Shown here: in pieces, positions 1 through 7,177 of the stretch
Layout: the number at the start of each line of letters is the position of its first letter
How positions within the stretch are numbered: the first letter of the stretch is position 1
Assembly (NCBI GenBank): GCA_034437795.1
Contig: DAOTTI010000078.1
Coordinates: 1-14,880, forward strand
Origin: DAOTTI01 sp034437795
GTDB lineage: Bacteria; Chloroflexota; UBA11872; UBA12225
Direction: 5' to 3'
DNA length: 14,880 nt
Notes under the pieces: generated by a model
The model's database searches: none
What the model was told of the DNA's origin: nothing
What the model saw: only the letters and a program-made list of their open reading frames with translations
Program-made: the position numbers and the translations under genes

Positions 1-182
1 ATCAGGCCGGCCAGGGCGAGCGGGCCGAGGACCGTGGCGCCCGCGACGGCCGTGATGATCGTGATGGCCGTGACGGGCGTGACGGGCCGGTGGAGGACCG
101 TGACCAGCGTGATGACCGGCGGGGCACAGATGGCGGCCGGCAGGGCGCCAGCCGCGCCGAGAGCGAGACGGCCGGTGCGCAT
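1..182 (-). CDS. Possible hydrophobic membrane protein, partial (runs off left edge)
   Basis: Read on the minus strand from an ATG at 180-182, this frame stays open to the window edge, about 60 codons. It gives a very hydrophobic sequence rich in V, I, T, A and L, with segments such as PPVITLVTVLHRP and VTAITIITAVAG that look like membrane helices. Its third codon positions are almost all G or C, more so than the opposing plus frame. An in-frame stop at 315-317 limits how far upstream it can start. No good ribosome binding site precedes the ATG, and a GTG at 276-278 is an alternative start. The same triplets read on the plus strand give an Asp/Arg-rich open frame to 467, so coding direction is uncertain. 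I do not recognise the family. Confidence 0.3.
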   Translation of the reverse strand, partial: MRTGRLALGAAGALPAAICAPPVITLVTVLHRPVTPVTAITIITAVAGATVLGPLALAGL

Positions 183-611
183 GCGGAACGTGACGGCCAG
201 GCCCCGCGCCTGACCCCGCGCGCCGCCGCCCTGGCGGTCGCGACCGCCGCCGCCGGTCTGGGCGAGCGGGAGCGCCACGCTGATGACCCCGCCACATCCC
301 GCGGCCAGCGCGGCCTAAGCGAACGGCACGACCCTGCCTCCGGCTCTAACCCGCCGACCACGACGCCGACCGCCACCCGCACCCCCCAGCGCGGGGAGAC
401 GTCGGCCCCCCCTGACAGCCGCGGCCGCTCCGGCCGCGACGGCGACCGGCGAGACGGGGAACGCTAGCCCCGATCATTCACGGCCAGCAATGGAGTCCCG
501 TCTTCCAAAGGGAGAGCGCTAGCCCGGACACCTGTGGAAGTGGCGGGCCTCTCTATGTCGCGCTGGTGCTCCGCAGGAGCATGACCGATTATTCATGGCT
601 GGCGAGGAGTG

Positions 612-648
612 CTCTCTCCCTCTGGGAGAGGGCTAGGGTGAGGGCTCC
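612..648 (+). repeat. Dispersed hairpin repeat, copy A
   Basis: The unit has a C-rich arm (CTCTCTCCCTCTGGGAGAGG) followed by GGGTGAGGGCTCC. The CCCTC/GGGAG arms form a short hairpin. Near-identical copies lie at 7001-7037, 7046-7084 and 14838-14876, all in the same orientation. In translation it gives the 'LALSQRERE'-type peptide often seen in spurious ORFs of repeat-rich genomes. It does not appear to be coding. Confidence 0.85.
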
Positions 649-684
649 ATTCATGTAACGGCGTGCGCCACAGGTCCGAATGGC

Positions 685-961
685 GCCAAGCCATGGCCCG
701 TCGTTCCCCCGCTCCGCGTCAGAGAGGGGGCGGCGGGGCCAAGCCGCACGGCAGGGCGGAGTAGGGCAGGGGTGCGCCGCGGCTCCGGCCGCAGGGGGTG
801 ACGTCCCTCCTCCCTCTCGGCACCGCCAAGCCGCACGGCCACGGCCATCGTTCCCCCGCTCCGCGTCGGAGAGGGGGCGGCGGGGCCAAGCCGCACGGCC
901 ACGGCCGTCGTTCCCCCTCTCCGTGTCGGAGAGGGGGCCAGGGGGTGAGGTCCCTCCTCCC
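685..961 (+). repeat. Tandem array of ~60-bp GC-rich units
   Basis: Units begin GCCAAGCC at 685, 738, 825 and 885. The 825-884 and 885-944 units are both 60 bp and nearly identical. The 685-737 unit is 53 bp with an internal deletion. The 738-824 unit is longer and has a different interior. The shared core is CGTTCCCCCGCTCCGCGTC followed by a G-rich stretch. A second submotif, CAGGGGGTGAGGTCCCTCCT, occurs at 939-958 and, with one mismatch, at 792-811. The stretch 183-1100 otherwise holds no credible gene, and every ORF across it is a reading of these repeats. Confidence 0.8.
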
Positions 962-1015
962 GGCGCGTCCCAGGCCAAAGGAAGGTGGAGCCCATAGGGA
1001 TAGGGGTCCAGACCA

Positions 1016-1081
1016 GATCACCACCTGATCACCACCTGATCGCCGCTTGATCACTGCTTGATCACCGCCTGATCACGGGTC
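1016..1081. repeat. 11-bp GATC tandem array, six units
   Basis: There are six consecutive 11-bp units, each starting GATC, at 1016, 1027, 1038, 1049, 1060 and 1071. The first two units are identical (GATCACCACCT) and the others diverge mostly at the last five bases. Several units contain the palindrome TGATCA at their junction. The array lies 20 bp past the ileS stop codon. Its period is close to one DNA helical turn. No function can be read from it directly. Confidence 0.85.
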
Positions 1082-1100
1082 AGGTCTTTAGGGTCCCAGG

Positions 1101-4100
1101 CTAGCCCCCCACCGACGCCGGCTGTCTCGCCTCCACGCGCTCCACGCCCAGGACCACTGCGTGCCCGTCCAGGTTCAGCTGCTGGCGGTAGGCGCCGGGC
1201 CGCGGCTCCCCCGCCTCCAGCCGGAGCGAGAGCGTCTCCTGGCGGATGTAGTCGCCGAACTTCCGGAAGACCTCCGCCAGCTCGCCTTGCGCCTGGTAAT
1301 AGGTGATGATCCGGTCTTCCAGCCGGAAGCCGGCATCCTTCCGCATGCTGTTCAGCCGGTGCACCAGCTCGCGCGCCAGCCCCTCTTGCACCAGTTCCGG
1401 CGTCAGGCGCACGTCCAGGGCCACGGCGCGTCCGCCTTCCTCCACGACCGCAAAGCCGGGGGCGTCCACGGTTTCCACGTCGTAGTCCTCGGCGGGGATC
1501 TCCACCTCCAGCCCGCCGACCACCAGGGTCACCGGCTCGCCGGCGGCGTGGCGCCGCGCCAGGTCGGCCGGGTTGGCCGCCTGCAGCGCCTTTGCCACCG
1601 CATTCACCTGCGCCCCGAACCGCGGCCCCAGCAGCTTGAAGTTCGGCTTCACGCGGTAGCTGACCAGCCCCTCGGTGTGCTCCACGAACTCCAGGCGCTT
1701 GACGTTCAGCTCATCCAGCACCTGATCCGCCAGGGACTCGAGCTGCTCCCGCTCCCGCGGGCCCTTGACCCGCACCAGCAAGGCCGGCGCCGGCTGGCGC
1801 ACCTTCAGCCTGGCCTTCTGGCGCGCGGCGCGGCCCAGACTGACTACCTCCCGCGCCAGGGCCATGGCCTCCCGCAGCGCCGCATCGATCAGCGACGGGT
1901 CGGCCTGCGGCCACTCGCAGTGGTGCACCGACTCCGGCGCCGTGGCGTCGACGCTGCGGACCAGGTTCTGGTACATCGCCTCGGCCAGGAACGGCATGCT
2001 CGGCGCCAGGAGCTTGGCCAGGGTCACCAGCACCTCCCACAGCGTCAGGTAGGCCGCCGCCTTGTCCTGGTCCGCCTCGTTCTTCCAGTACCGCGGCCGC
2101 CCGCGGCGCACGTACCAGTTGGAGAGATCGTCGACAAACGCCTCCAGCCGGCGGGTGGCGGTCATGGCGTCAAAGTCCTCGTAGCGCTCTGTCACCAGAC
2201 GCACCACGTCATGCAGCTCGCTCAGGATCCAGCGATCCAGCGCCGGGCGGGACGCCACCGGCAGCGCCGTGCCGTCGGCGACGCTCCCGCCGGTGGCCCC
2301 GTAGGCGCGAGGATCGAAGCCATCCAGGCGGGCGTAGTTGCAGAAGAAGGCGTAGACGTTCCACAAGGTGAGCAGCTTGCGCTTGGTCTCCTCGCAGACG
2401 CCCCAGCCGAAGTTCAGGTTCTGCTCCGGGTTGGCGCCGACGTAGATCCAGCGCATGACGCTGGCGCCGACGCGCTCCGCCGCCTCGTTGAACTCGATGG
2501 CGTTCCCCCAGCTCTTGTGCATCTCGCGCCCCTGCTCGTCCCGCACCAGGCCGTAGCCCAGCACGGTACGGAACGGCTCGCGGTCCTCCAGCACCGTGCT
2601 CATGGTCAGCAGGGAGTAGAACCAGTTGCGGAACTGGCCGGGGAAGCTCTCCGTGATGAAGTCGGCCGGGAACCATTGCGCCCAGTAGGCGCGGTCGTGC
2701 CGGTAGTTGAGCGTGGAGAAGGAGACGATGCCGGCATCCAGCCAGGGATTGCCCACGTCGGGGATGCGTGAGGCGTCGGCGCCGCACTGCGGGCAGGCCA
2801 GCTTCACCTCGTCCACCCACGGGCGGTGCGGGCTGTGGCCGTCGAAGCGGTCCCACCCCGCCACGGCGCGCGCCCGAAGTTCGTCTTCGCCCCCGATGAC
2901 GTCGAACCAGTCGCAGCGGGCGCAGGTCCAGATGGGCAGGGCCAGCCCCCAGTAGCGCTTCTTGGAGATCATCCAGTCCTGCATGTTGCGCAGCCAGTCC
3001 AGCTCGCGCTCCAGGCCCCACTCCGGCAGCCAGCGGATCTTCCTGGCCACCTCCATGATCTGCTCGCGCAGGGGCGGCCAGTCCTGCCCCGCCGTGCGCC
3101 GCTTGGCCTCGTCGCTCTTCGGGCCGTCCATGGAGATGAACCACTCATCGACCAGCCGGAAGACGAGGGGAGTGCTGCACCGCCAGCACACGGGGTAGCG
3201 GTGGGTATAGCGCTCCTCCCGCACCAGCAGGCCCTGCTCCTGCAGGGCATGGACGATCGCCGGCGCCACGTCGTGCGCGTTCTGGCCGGTGAGCAAGCCG
3301 AACCCGTCGTGGTAGTTGCCGAACTCGTCGATCGGCGCGATGGCGGGCAGATGGTACTCCTTCCCCAGCTCGAAGTCTTCCTTGCCGCAGCCGGGGGCGA
3401 TATGGACGATGCCTGTCCCTTCGGTTTCCGATACCTCCTTGCCCAGGATCACGCGGTGCGCCTCCACGGCCCCCGCCTGCTGCACGGCCGGCAGATAGTC
3501 GAACGGCCCGCGGTAGCGCCAGCCGGCCATCCGCTCCCCCGGCAGCTCCTCCAGCACCTGGTAGTCCCCGCGCAGGGCGTTGGCCAGGGTGCCCCTGGCC
3601 AGGTAGAAGACGTCGTCCCCCTGGCGCACCTTGACGTAGGTCAGCAGGGGATGCACCTCCGCCGCCACGTTGGCCGCCAGCGTCCACGGCGTCGTCGTCC
3701 ACACCAGGAGCGACTCGCCCGGCCGGTCCAGCAGCGGAAACTTGACGAACACCGCCGTATGGGTCAGCTCCTGGTAGCCCTCCGTCACGATCTCATGGTG
3801 CGAGATGCCGGTGGAGCAGCGCGGGCACCACGGCATGGCGTCCAGGCCACGGTAGATCAGGCCCCGCTCGTGGCACCGCTTCAGGAAGAGCCAGATGGTG
3901 TAGTTGTTCTCATCGGACATCGTGTAGTAGGAGTTGTCCCAGTCCATCCAGTAGCCGAGCCGGATGGACTGCTCCGTCTGGATCTTGGAGAAGCGGCGCA
4001 CGCGCTCCTTGCACGCCTCCACGAAGTTGGCGATCCCGAACTGCTCGATATCGCGCTTGGACCTGAAGCCCATCTCCTTCTCGACCTCGACCTCCACCCA

Positions 4101-4370
4101 CAGGCCCTGGCAGTCGAAGCCGTTCTGGTAGCGCTGGTCGTACCCCTGCATCGCCTTGAAGCGCTGGAAGAGGTCCTTGTAGGTACGCCCCCAGGCGTGG
4201 TGCACTCCCATGGGGTTATTGGCCGTGATCGGCCCATCCAGGAACGACCACTTGGCCCGGCCACGGTTCTTCGCTACCAGCTTCTGGAAGGCACGCGTCT
4301 GGTCCCAGAAGGCAAGGATCTCGCGCTCCAGCGCCGGAAAGTCCACGCTCGCTGCTACTTCCTTGAACAT
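1101..4370 (-). CDS. ileS: Isoleucyl-tRNA synthetase, type 2-like, with swapped HIGH motif
   Basis: Class I cytosolic synthetase that charges tRNA-Ile with isoleucine. The chosen start (ATG at 4368-4370) has AGGAG seven bases upstream and begins MFKEVAASVDFPALE; a 28-residue upstream in-frame extension is repeat DNA with no ribosome binding site. The product is 1089 aa, within the range of long IleS enzymes. The HIGH signature reads G55-V-H57-H58 and the KMSKS loop reads E616-M-H-K-S. The CP1 editing domain is visible with TTTPWT at about 225-230 and GTGIVHIAP at about 318-326, plus its conserved Asp near 332. Cys pairs of zinc-binding type (CPRC, CWRC, CARC, CPQC) are present. The tail past about residue 880 (with LTPELVQEGLARELVHRLN) resembles the C-terminal domain of eukaryal/type 2 IleS. 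The gene is controlled by the Ile T-box upstream. Identity is certain; the type 2 call is strong but not tree-tested. Confidence 0.97.
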   Translation of the reverse strand: MFKEVAASVDFPALEREILAFWDQTRAFQKLVAKNRGRAKWSFLDGPITANNPMGVHHAWGRTYKDLFQRFKAMQGYDQRYQNGFDCQGLWVEVEVEKEMGFRSKRDIEQFGIANFVEACKERVRRFSKIQTEQSIRLGYWMDWDNSYYTMSDENNYTIWLFLKRCHERGLIYRGLDAMPWCPRCSTGISHHEIVTEGYQELTHTAVFVKFPLLDRPGESLLVWTTTPWTLAANVAAEVHPLLTYVKVRQGDDVFYLARGTLANALRGDYQVLEELPGERMAGWRYRGPFDYLPAVQQAGAVEAHRVILGKEVSETEGTGIVHIAPGCGKEDFELGKEYHLPAIAPIDEFGNYHDGFGLLTGQNAHDVAPAIVHALQEQGLLVREERYTHRYPVCWRCSTPLVFRLVDEWFISMDGPKSDEAKRRTAGQDWPPLREQIMEVARKIRWLPEWGLERELDWLRNMQDWMISKKRYWGLALPIWTCARCDWFDVIGGEDELRARAVAGWDRFDGHSPHRPWVDEVKLACPQCGADASRIPDVGNPWLDAGIVSFSTLNYRHDRAYWAQWFPADFITESFPGQFRNWFYSLLTMSTVLEDREPFRTVLGYGLVRDEQGREMHKSWGNAIEFNEAAERVGASVMRWIYVGANPEQNLNFGWGVCEETKRKLLTLWNVYAFFCNYARLDGFDPRAYGATGGSVADGTALPVASRPALDRWILSELHDVVRLVTERYEDFDAMTATRRLEAFVDDLSNWYVRRGRPRYWKNEADQDKAAAYLTLWEVLVTLAKLLAPSMPFLAEAMYQNLVRSVDATAPESVHHCEWPQADPSLIDAALREAMALAREVVSLGRAARQKARLKVRQPAPALLVRVKGPREREQLESLADQVLDELNVKRLEFVEHTEGLVSYRVKPNFKLLGPRFGAQVNAVAKALQAANPADLARRHAAGEPVTLVVGGLEVEIPAEDYDVETVDAPGFAVVEEGGRAVALDVRLTPELVQEGLARELVHRLNSMRKDAGFRLEDRIITYYQAQGELAEVFRKFGDYIRQETLSLRLEAGEPRPGAYRQQLNLDGHAVVLGVERVEARQPASVGG

Positions 4371-4388
4371 CGTCTCGCTCCTGCCGCC

Positions 4389-4470
4389 AACGCCGGCAAC
4401 AGCCACACTGTCGGCCATACCGGCAACGCCGGCAACAGCCACTGTGCCGGCCATACCGGCAACGCCGGCG
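4389..4470. repeat. 36-bp tandem repeat between T-box and ileS
   Basis: Two 36-bp units (4389-4424 and 4425-4460) differ only in a short central stretch, and a truncated third unit starts at 4461. Related GCCGGC-rich fragments continue to about 4530. The unit length is a multiple of three, so on the ileS strand it encodes a 12-residue repeat of the form MA(G/D)(T/S)VAVAGV in frame with ileS. Because the ribosome binding site lies downstream of it, it is most likely untranslated leader. The many GCCGGC palindromes could fold in the mRNA. Confidence 0.8.
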
Positions 4471-4546
4471 CTATCCGCAATGCTTGGTCTCTCTCAGCTA
4501 CACTCGCAACGCCGGCCATGCCGGCCACGCCCAATCGACAAACAAT

Positions 4547-4578
4547 AAAAACGCCCCGTCCCCCACCGGGGACGAGGC
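4547..4578 (-). terminator. T-box intrinsic terminator
   Basis: On the minus strand, GCCTCGTCCCC pairs with GGGGACGGGGC (4568-4578 with 4553-4563; one G-U pair) around a four-base GGTG loop. GTTTTTATTGTT follows immediately. The 5' arm carries the CGTCCCC that can instead pair with the GGGG of the T-box element to make the antiterminator. This is the usual competing arrangement. Confidence 0.93.
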
Positions 4579-4957
4579 TTGCAGACCCCGCGGTACCACC
4601 CCGCTTAGCCGCCCCGCACCGCCGGACCCATCCCCCGGCAGCGCACACTCCCCGTCCCTGGCAGACCACCAGGCCCTCCAGCGGGCCGGCGTCGGGGAGC
4701 GCAGCATCACCAGGAGCGCCGGCACCGTCCGCGGCGGCTCGCTCCGTCCGGTGCCATCACACCGGTGCCCCTGGTAACGGGAGGCAACCCCGGCCCCGTC
4801 TACTCGCCGCTGGCGCCGTGCCCGGCATGGAGAGGCGGTCAGCGCGCTCTTCAGCAGCTTTCGGGGGGCGGCTCAGGAAGGATCTTCGACCGGCGGGCGC
4901 CACCTCTTCTCACCAGCCAGAGGCTCTCTGAGAGCACGGCGCCGGCCTACTCGTTTC
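4547..4957 (-). promoter_or_regulatory. T-box riboswitch, isoleucine-specific (ileS leader)
   Basis: A leader RNA that senses uncharged tRNA-Ile and lets transcription read into ileS when isoleucyl-tRNA is scarce. The 14-nt T-box element GGGGTGGTACCGCG lies at 4589-4602. Its UGGU bulge pairs with an NCCA end carrying discriminator A, as expected for tRNA-Ile. Stem I starts near 4957 with ACGAGTA and includes AGAGAG and the distal CTGGCTGGTGAGAAGAGG. It returns through GTCGAAGATCCTTCC, in which ATC (4881-4883) sits where the specifier codon is expected and reads isoleucine. A terminator hairpin closes the leader. Exact stem boundaries were judged by eye. Confidence 0.93.
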
Positions 4958-4991
4958 CGTCACCGCCGTTCTGCGTCTGTGTCCCTGTTAC

Positions 4992-5020
4992 TTGCGATTC
5001 TAGGGAGCCCCTGAGAGAAT
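4992..5020 (+). promoter_or_regulatory. Weak candidate promoter for the radical SAM gene
   Basis: On the plus strand TTGCGA (4992-4997) is followed after 17 bp by GAGAAT (5015-5020), each matching four of six consensus bases. If used, it overlaps the divergent ileS promoter almost completely and would start transcription about 20-25 bp before the gene. The match is modest, so this is tentative. Confidence 0.25.
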
Positions 5021-5026
5021 TGTCAA
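4997..5026 (-). promoter_or_regulatory. Promoter of the ileS T-box transcript
   Basis: On the minus strand TTGACA (5021-5026) is followed after 18 bp by TAGAAT (4997-5002), a near-perfect sigma-70-type promoter. Transcription would start near 4990, about 30 nt before Stem I of the T-box. A perfect inverted repeat AATTG-T-CAATT (5018-5028) overlaps the -35 box. Confidence 0.8.
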
Positions 5027-5048
5027 TTAGATCTCCCTCGAGATTGCG

Positions 5049-6923
5049 GTGGATATGCTGCAGCTCACCAGCCCGGACGCGATCCAGCGCGCGCTGGACG
5101 AGATCCTGCCCCGCGTGCAGAAGCCGGCGCGCTACACCGGCGGCGAGTTCAACAGCGTGGCCAAGGAGTGGGACCAGCCACGGCCGGATGGCCGGCGGCG
5201 CGTCACGCTGGCCCTGATCTATCCGGACATCTACGACATCGGGATGTCCAACCTGGGCATCCAGATCCTCTACGAGATCGTCAACCGCGACGAGCGCTTC
5301 CTGTGCGAGCGGGCCTTCGCGCCCTGGGTGGACATGGAGGCGCAGCTACGGCGCATCGGCCTTCCCCTATACAGCCTGGAGACGAAGCACCCGCTGCGCG
5401 ACTTCGACATCCTGGGCTTCTCCCTGGCCTATGAGCTCGACTACACCAACGTCCTAAACGTCCTCAACCTGGCCGGCATCCCCCTGCGCGCGGCCGAGCG
5501 CGGGCCGGACGATCCCATCATCCTGGCCGGCGGCAGCAACACCACCAACCCCGAGCCCCTGGCCGACTTCGTCGACCTCTGCCTCATCGGCGAGGGGGAG
5601 GAGGCGATCATCGAGCTACTGGAGACGTACGACCGCGTGCGGGGCCACGCCCCCCGCGCGGACCGGCAGGCCTTCCTGCGCGCCGCCGCGGCCATCCGCG
5701 GCGTCTACGTCCCGTCCTTCTACCGCGTCGACTACAACGACGACGGCACCATTGCCGACATCAGCCCCGCCCCTGGCGCGCCGGCCGCGGCCACCCTGCC
5801 GATCAAGAAACAGGTGGCCGACCTGGTAGATTACGCTCTGCCCCTGCGGCCGGTGGTGCCTTACATCGAGACGGTGCACGACCGCGCCGCCATCGAGATC
5901 ATGCGGGGCTGCGGGCGGGGCTGCCGCTTCTGCCAGGCGGACATGATCTACCGGCCCCGGCGCGTCCGCCCGCGCGAGCAGATCATCGAGATGGCGGACA
6001 CCCTCCTCCGCAACACCGGCTACAGCGAGCTCTCCCTGCTCTCGCTCTCCAGCGCCGACGTCAAGCACATCGACCTGGTGCTGCAGGACGCCATCCAGCT
6101 CTTCGACGATGACACGCTGACCATCTCCCTGCCCAGCACCCGCGTCGACGCCTTCAACGTGGACCTGGCGGCGCTCATTGAGCGGGGCAAACGCTCCGGC
6201 CTGACCTTCGCGCCGGAGGCCGGCACGGAGCGGATGCGAGAGGTGATCCACAAGGGCGTCTCCGAGGCGGAGACCCTTCGCACCGCTGAGCTGGCCTACA
6301 GCCGCGGCTGGCACACCATCAAGCTGTACTTCATGATCGGACTGCCGACCGAGACCGACGAGGACGTGGCCGGCATCGCCCACCTGGCCCAGAAGGTGCT
6401 GGACGTTGGCCGGCGCTATCACGGTCGGCGCGCGCGGGTCACCGTCGGCGTCTCCACCTTTGTGCCCAAGCCGCACACGCCCTTCCAGTGGGCCGGACTG
6501 GCCAGCTTCGACGCCATCCGCGCCAAGGTGCGGATCCTGCAAGACCTGATGCGCGACCGCGCCCTGCGCTTCTCCTGGCACGACGCGGAGAGCACCCATG
6601 TGGAGTGCCTCCTCTCGCGGGGCGACCGCCGGGTGGGCACCGCCATCCTGGAGGCCTGGCGCCGCGGGGCGCGCTTCGACGCCTGGAGCGACCACCTCTG
6701 CTGGGCGGCCTGGGCCGCCGGCCTGGAGCGCGCCGGTCTCGACCTGGGCTTCTACACCTGGCGGGAGCGCGACGTGCACGAGCGCCTGCCGTGGGACCAC
6801 ATCGACGTGGGCGTCCCCCGTTGGCACCTCATCGCCCAGTGGCGACGCGCCCAGGGACTGGAGCCGGAGCGGCGCGAGCGCTACGTCCTGCTCCGACAGG
6901 AAGAGCTGGCTGGCGTCCGGTGA
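5049..6923 (+). CDS. B12-binding/radical SAM protein, TIGR03960-like
   Basis: Protein of about 624 aa. The N-terminal part (about residues 50-220) looks like a cobalamin-binding-type fold, with LIYPDIYDIGMSNLG, ERAFAPWVDMEAQL and ILAGGSNTTNPEP. The radical SAM core follows, with C288-x3-C292-x2-C295 in MRGCGRGCRFCQ as the [4Fe-4S] ligands. The motifs and length match the uncharacterised family TIGR03960; the reaction is unknown. In some relatives a DUF2344 domain or gene follows, but none is fused here or lies downstream in the window. The start is GTG 5049 or ATG 5055; neither has a strong ribosome binding site, and ATG 5055 (MLQLTSPDAI) is equally likely. The gene is divergent from ileS. 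Family assignment is confident; function is not. Confidence 0.9.
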   Translation: MDMLQLTSPDAIQRALDEILPRVQKPARYTGGEFNSVAKEWDQPRPDGRRRVTLALIYPDIYDIGMSNLGIQILYEIVNRDERFLCERAFAPWVDMEAQLRRIGLPLYSLETKHPLRDFDILGFSLAYELDYTNVLNVLNLAGIPLRAAERGPDDPIILAGGSNTTNPEPLADFVDLCLIGEGEEAIIELLETYDRVRGHAPRADRQAFLRAAAAIRGVYVPSFYRVDYNDDGTIADISPAPGAPAAATLPIKKQVADLVDYALPLRPVVPYIETVHDRAAIEIMRGCGRGCRFCQADMIYRPRRVRPREQIIEMADTLLRNTGYSELSLLSLSSADVKHIDLVLQDAIQLFDDDTLTISLPSTRVDAFNVDLAALIERGKRSGLTFAPEAGTERMREVIHKGVSEAETLRTAELAYSRGWHTIKLYFMIGLPTETDEDVAGIAHLAQKVLDVGRRYHGRRARVTVGVSTFVPKPHTPFQWAGLASFDAIRAKVRILQDLMRDRALRFSWHDAESTHVECLLSRGDRRVGTAILEAWRRGARFDAWSDHLCWAAWAAGLERAGLDLGFYTWRERDVHERLPWDHIDVGVPRWHLIAQWRRAQGLEPERRERYVLLRQEELAGVR

Positions 6924-7000
6924 AGCTCTCACCGACACCGGCGGCCTTCGCCCCTTCCGCCGCGCGCCATCAGTCATGCTCCGCGCCGCGCCGTTCCGTT

Positions 7001-7084
7001 CTCTCTCCCTTTGGGAGAGGGAGAGGGTGAGGGCTCCACTCAGAGTTCCCTCTCCCCCTTGGGAGAGGGTGAGGGTGAGGGCCC
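7001..7084 (+). repeat. Dispersed hairpin repeat, copies B and C
   Basis: Two copies of the CTCTCCC/GGGAGAGGG repeat lie in tandem at 7001-7037 and 7046-7084, both ending in GTGAGGGC-CC. They fill the 254-bp spacer between the radical SAM gene and the small membrane protein. No factor-independent terminator with a T-run is visible there. Confidence 0.85.
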
Positions 7085-7177
7085 CGCTCGTCAGGAGAAC
7101 CGGCGATGCCCTTGCCCCCTTTTCAGCAAGGAACGGCCAGGGCCTAGGGCTGACGGAGAGTAGGGTAGAATCGAGCC

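Noticed and set aside
685..961. Possible CRISPR array
   Set aside because: Units are similar throughout with no unique spacers of constant length, and no cas genes are present.
4370..4454. Upstream ATG at 4454 as the ileS start
   Set aside because: It lies in the 36-bp repeat without a ribosome binding site, whereas ATG 4370 has AGGAG at good spacing and matches the family N-terminus.
1161..4931. Long plus-strand open frames opposite ileS (536 and 701 codons)
   Set aside because: They are antisense shadows of ileS and its leader caused by high GC; products are His/Arg/Gln/Pro-rich with no domains.
5616..6977. 453-codon minus-strand open frame opposite the radical SAM gene
   Set aside because: Antisense shadow; the opposite strand encodes a clear conserved protein over the same span.
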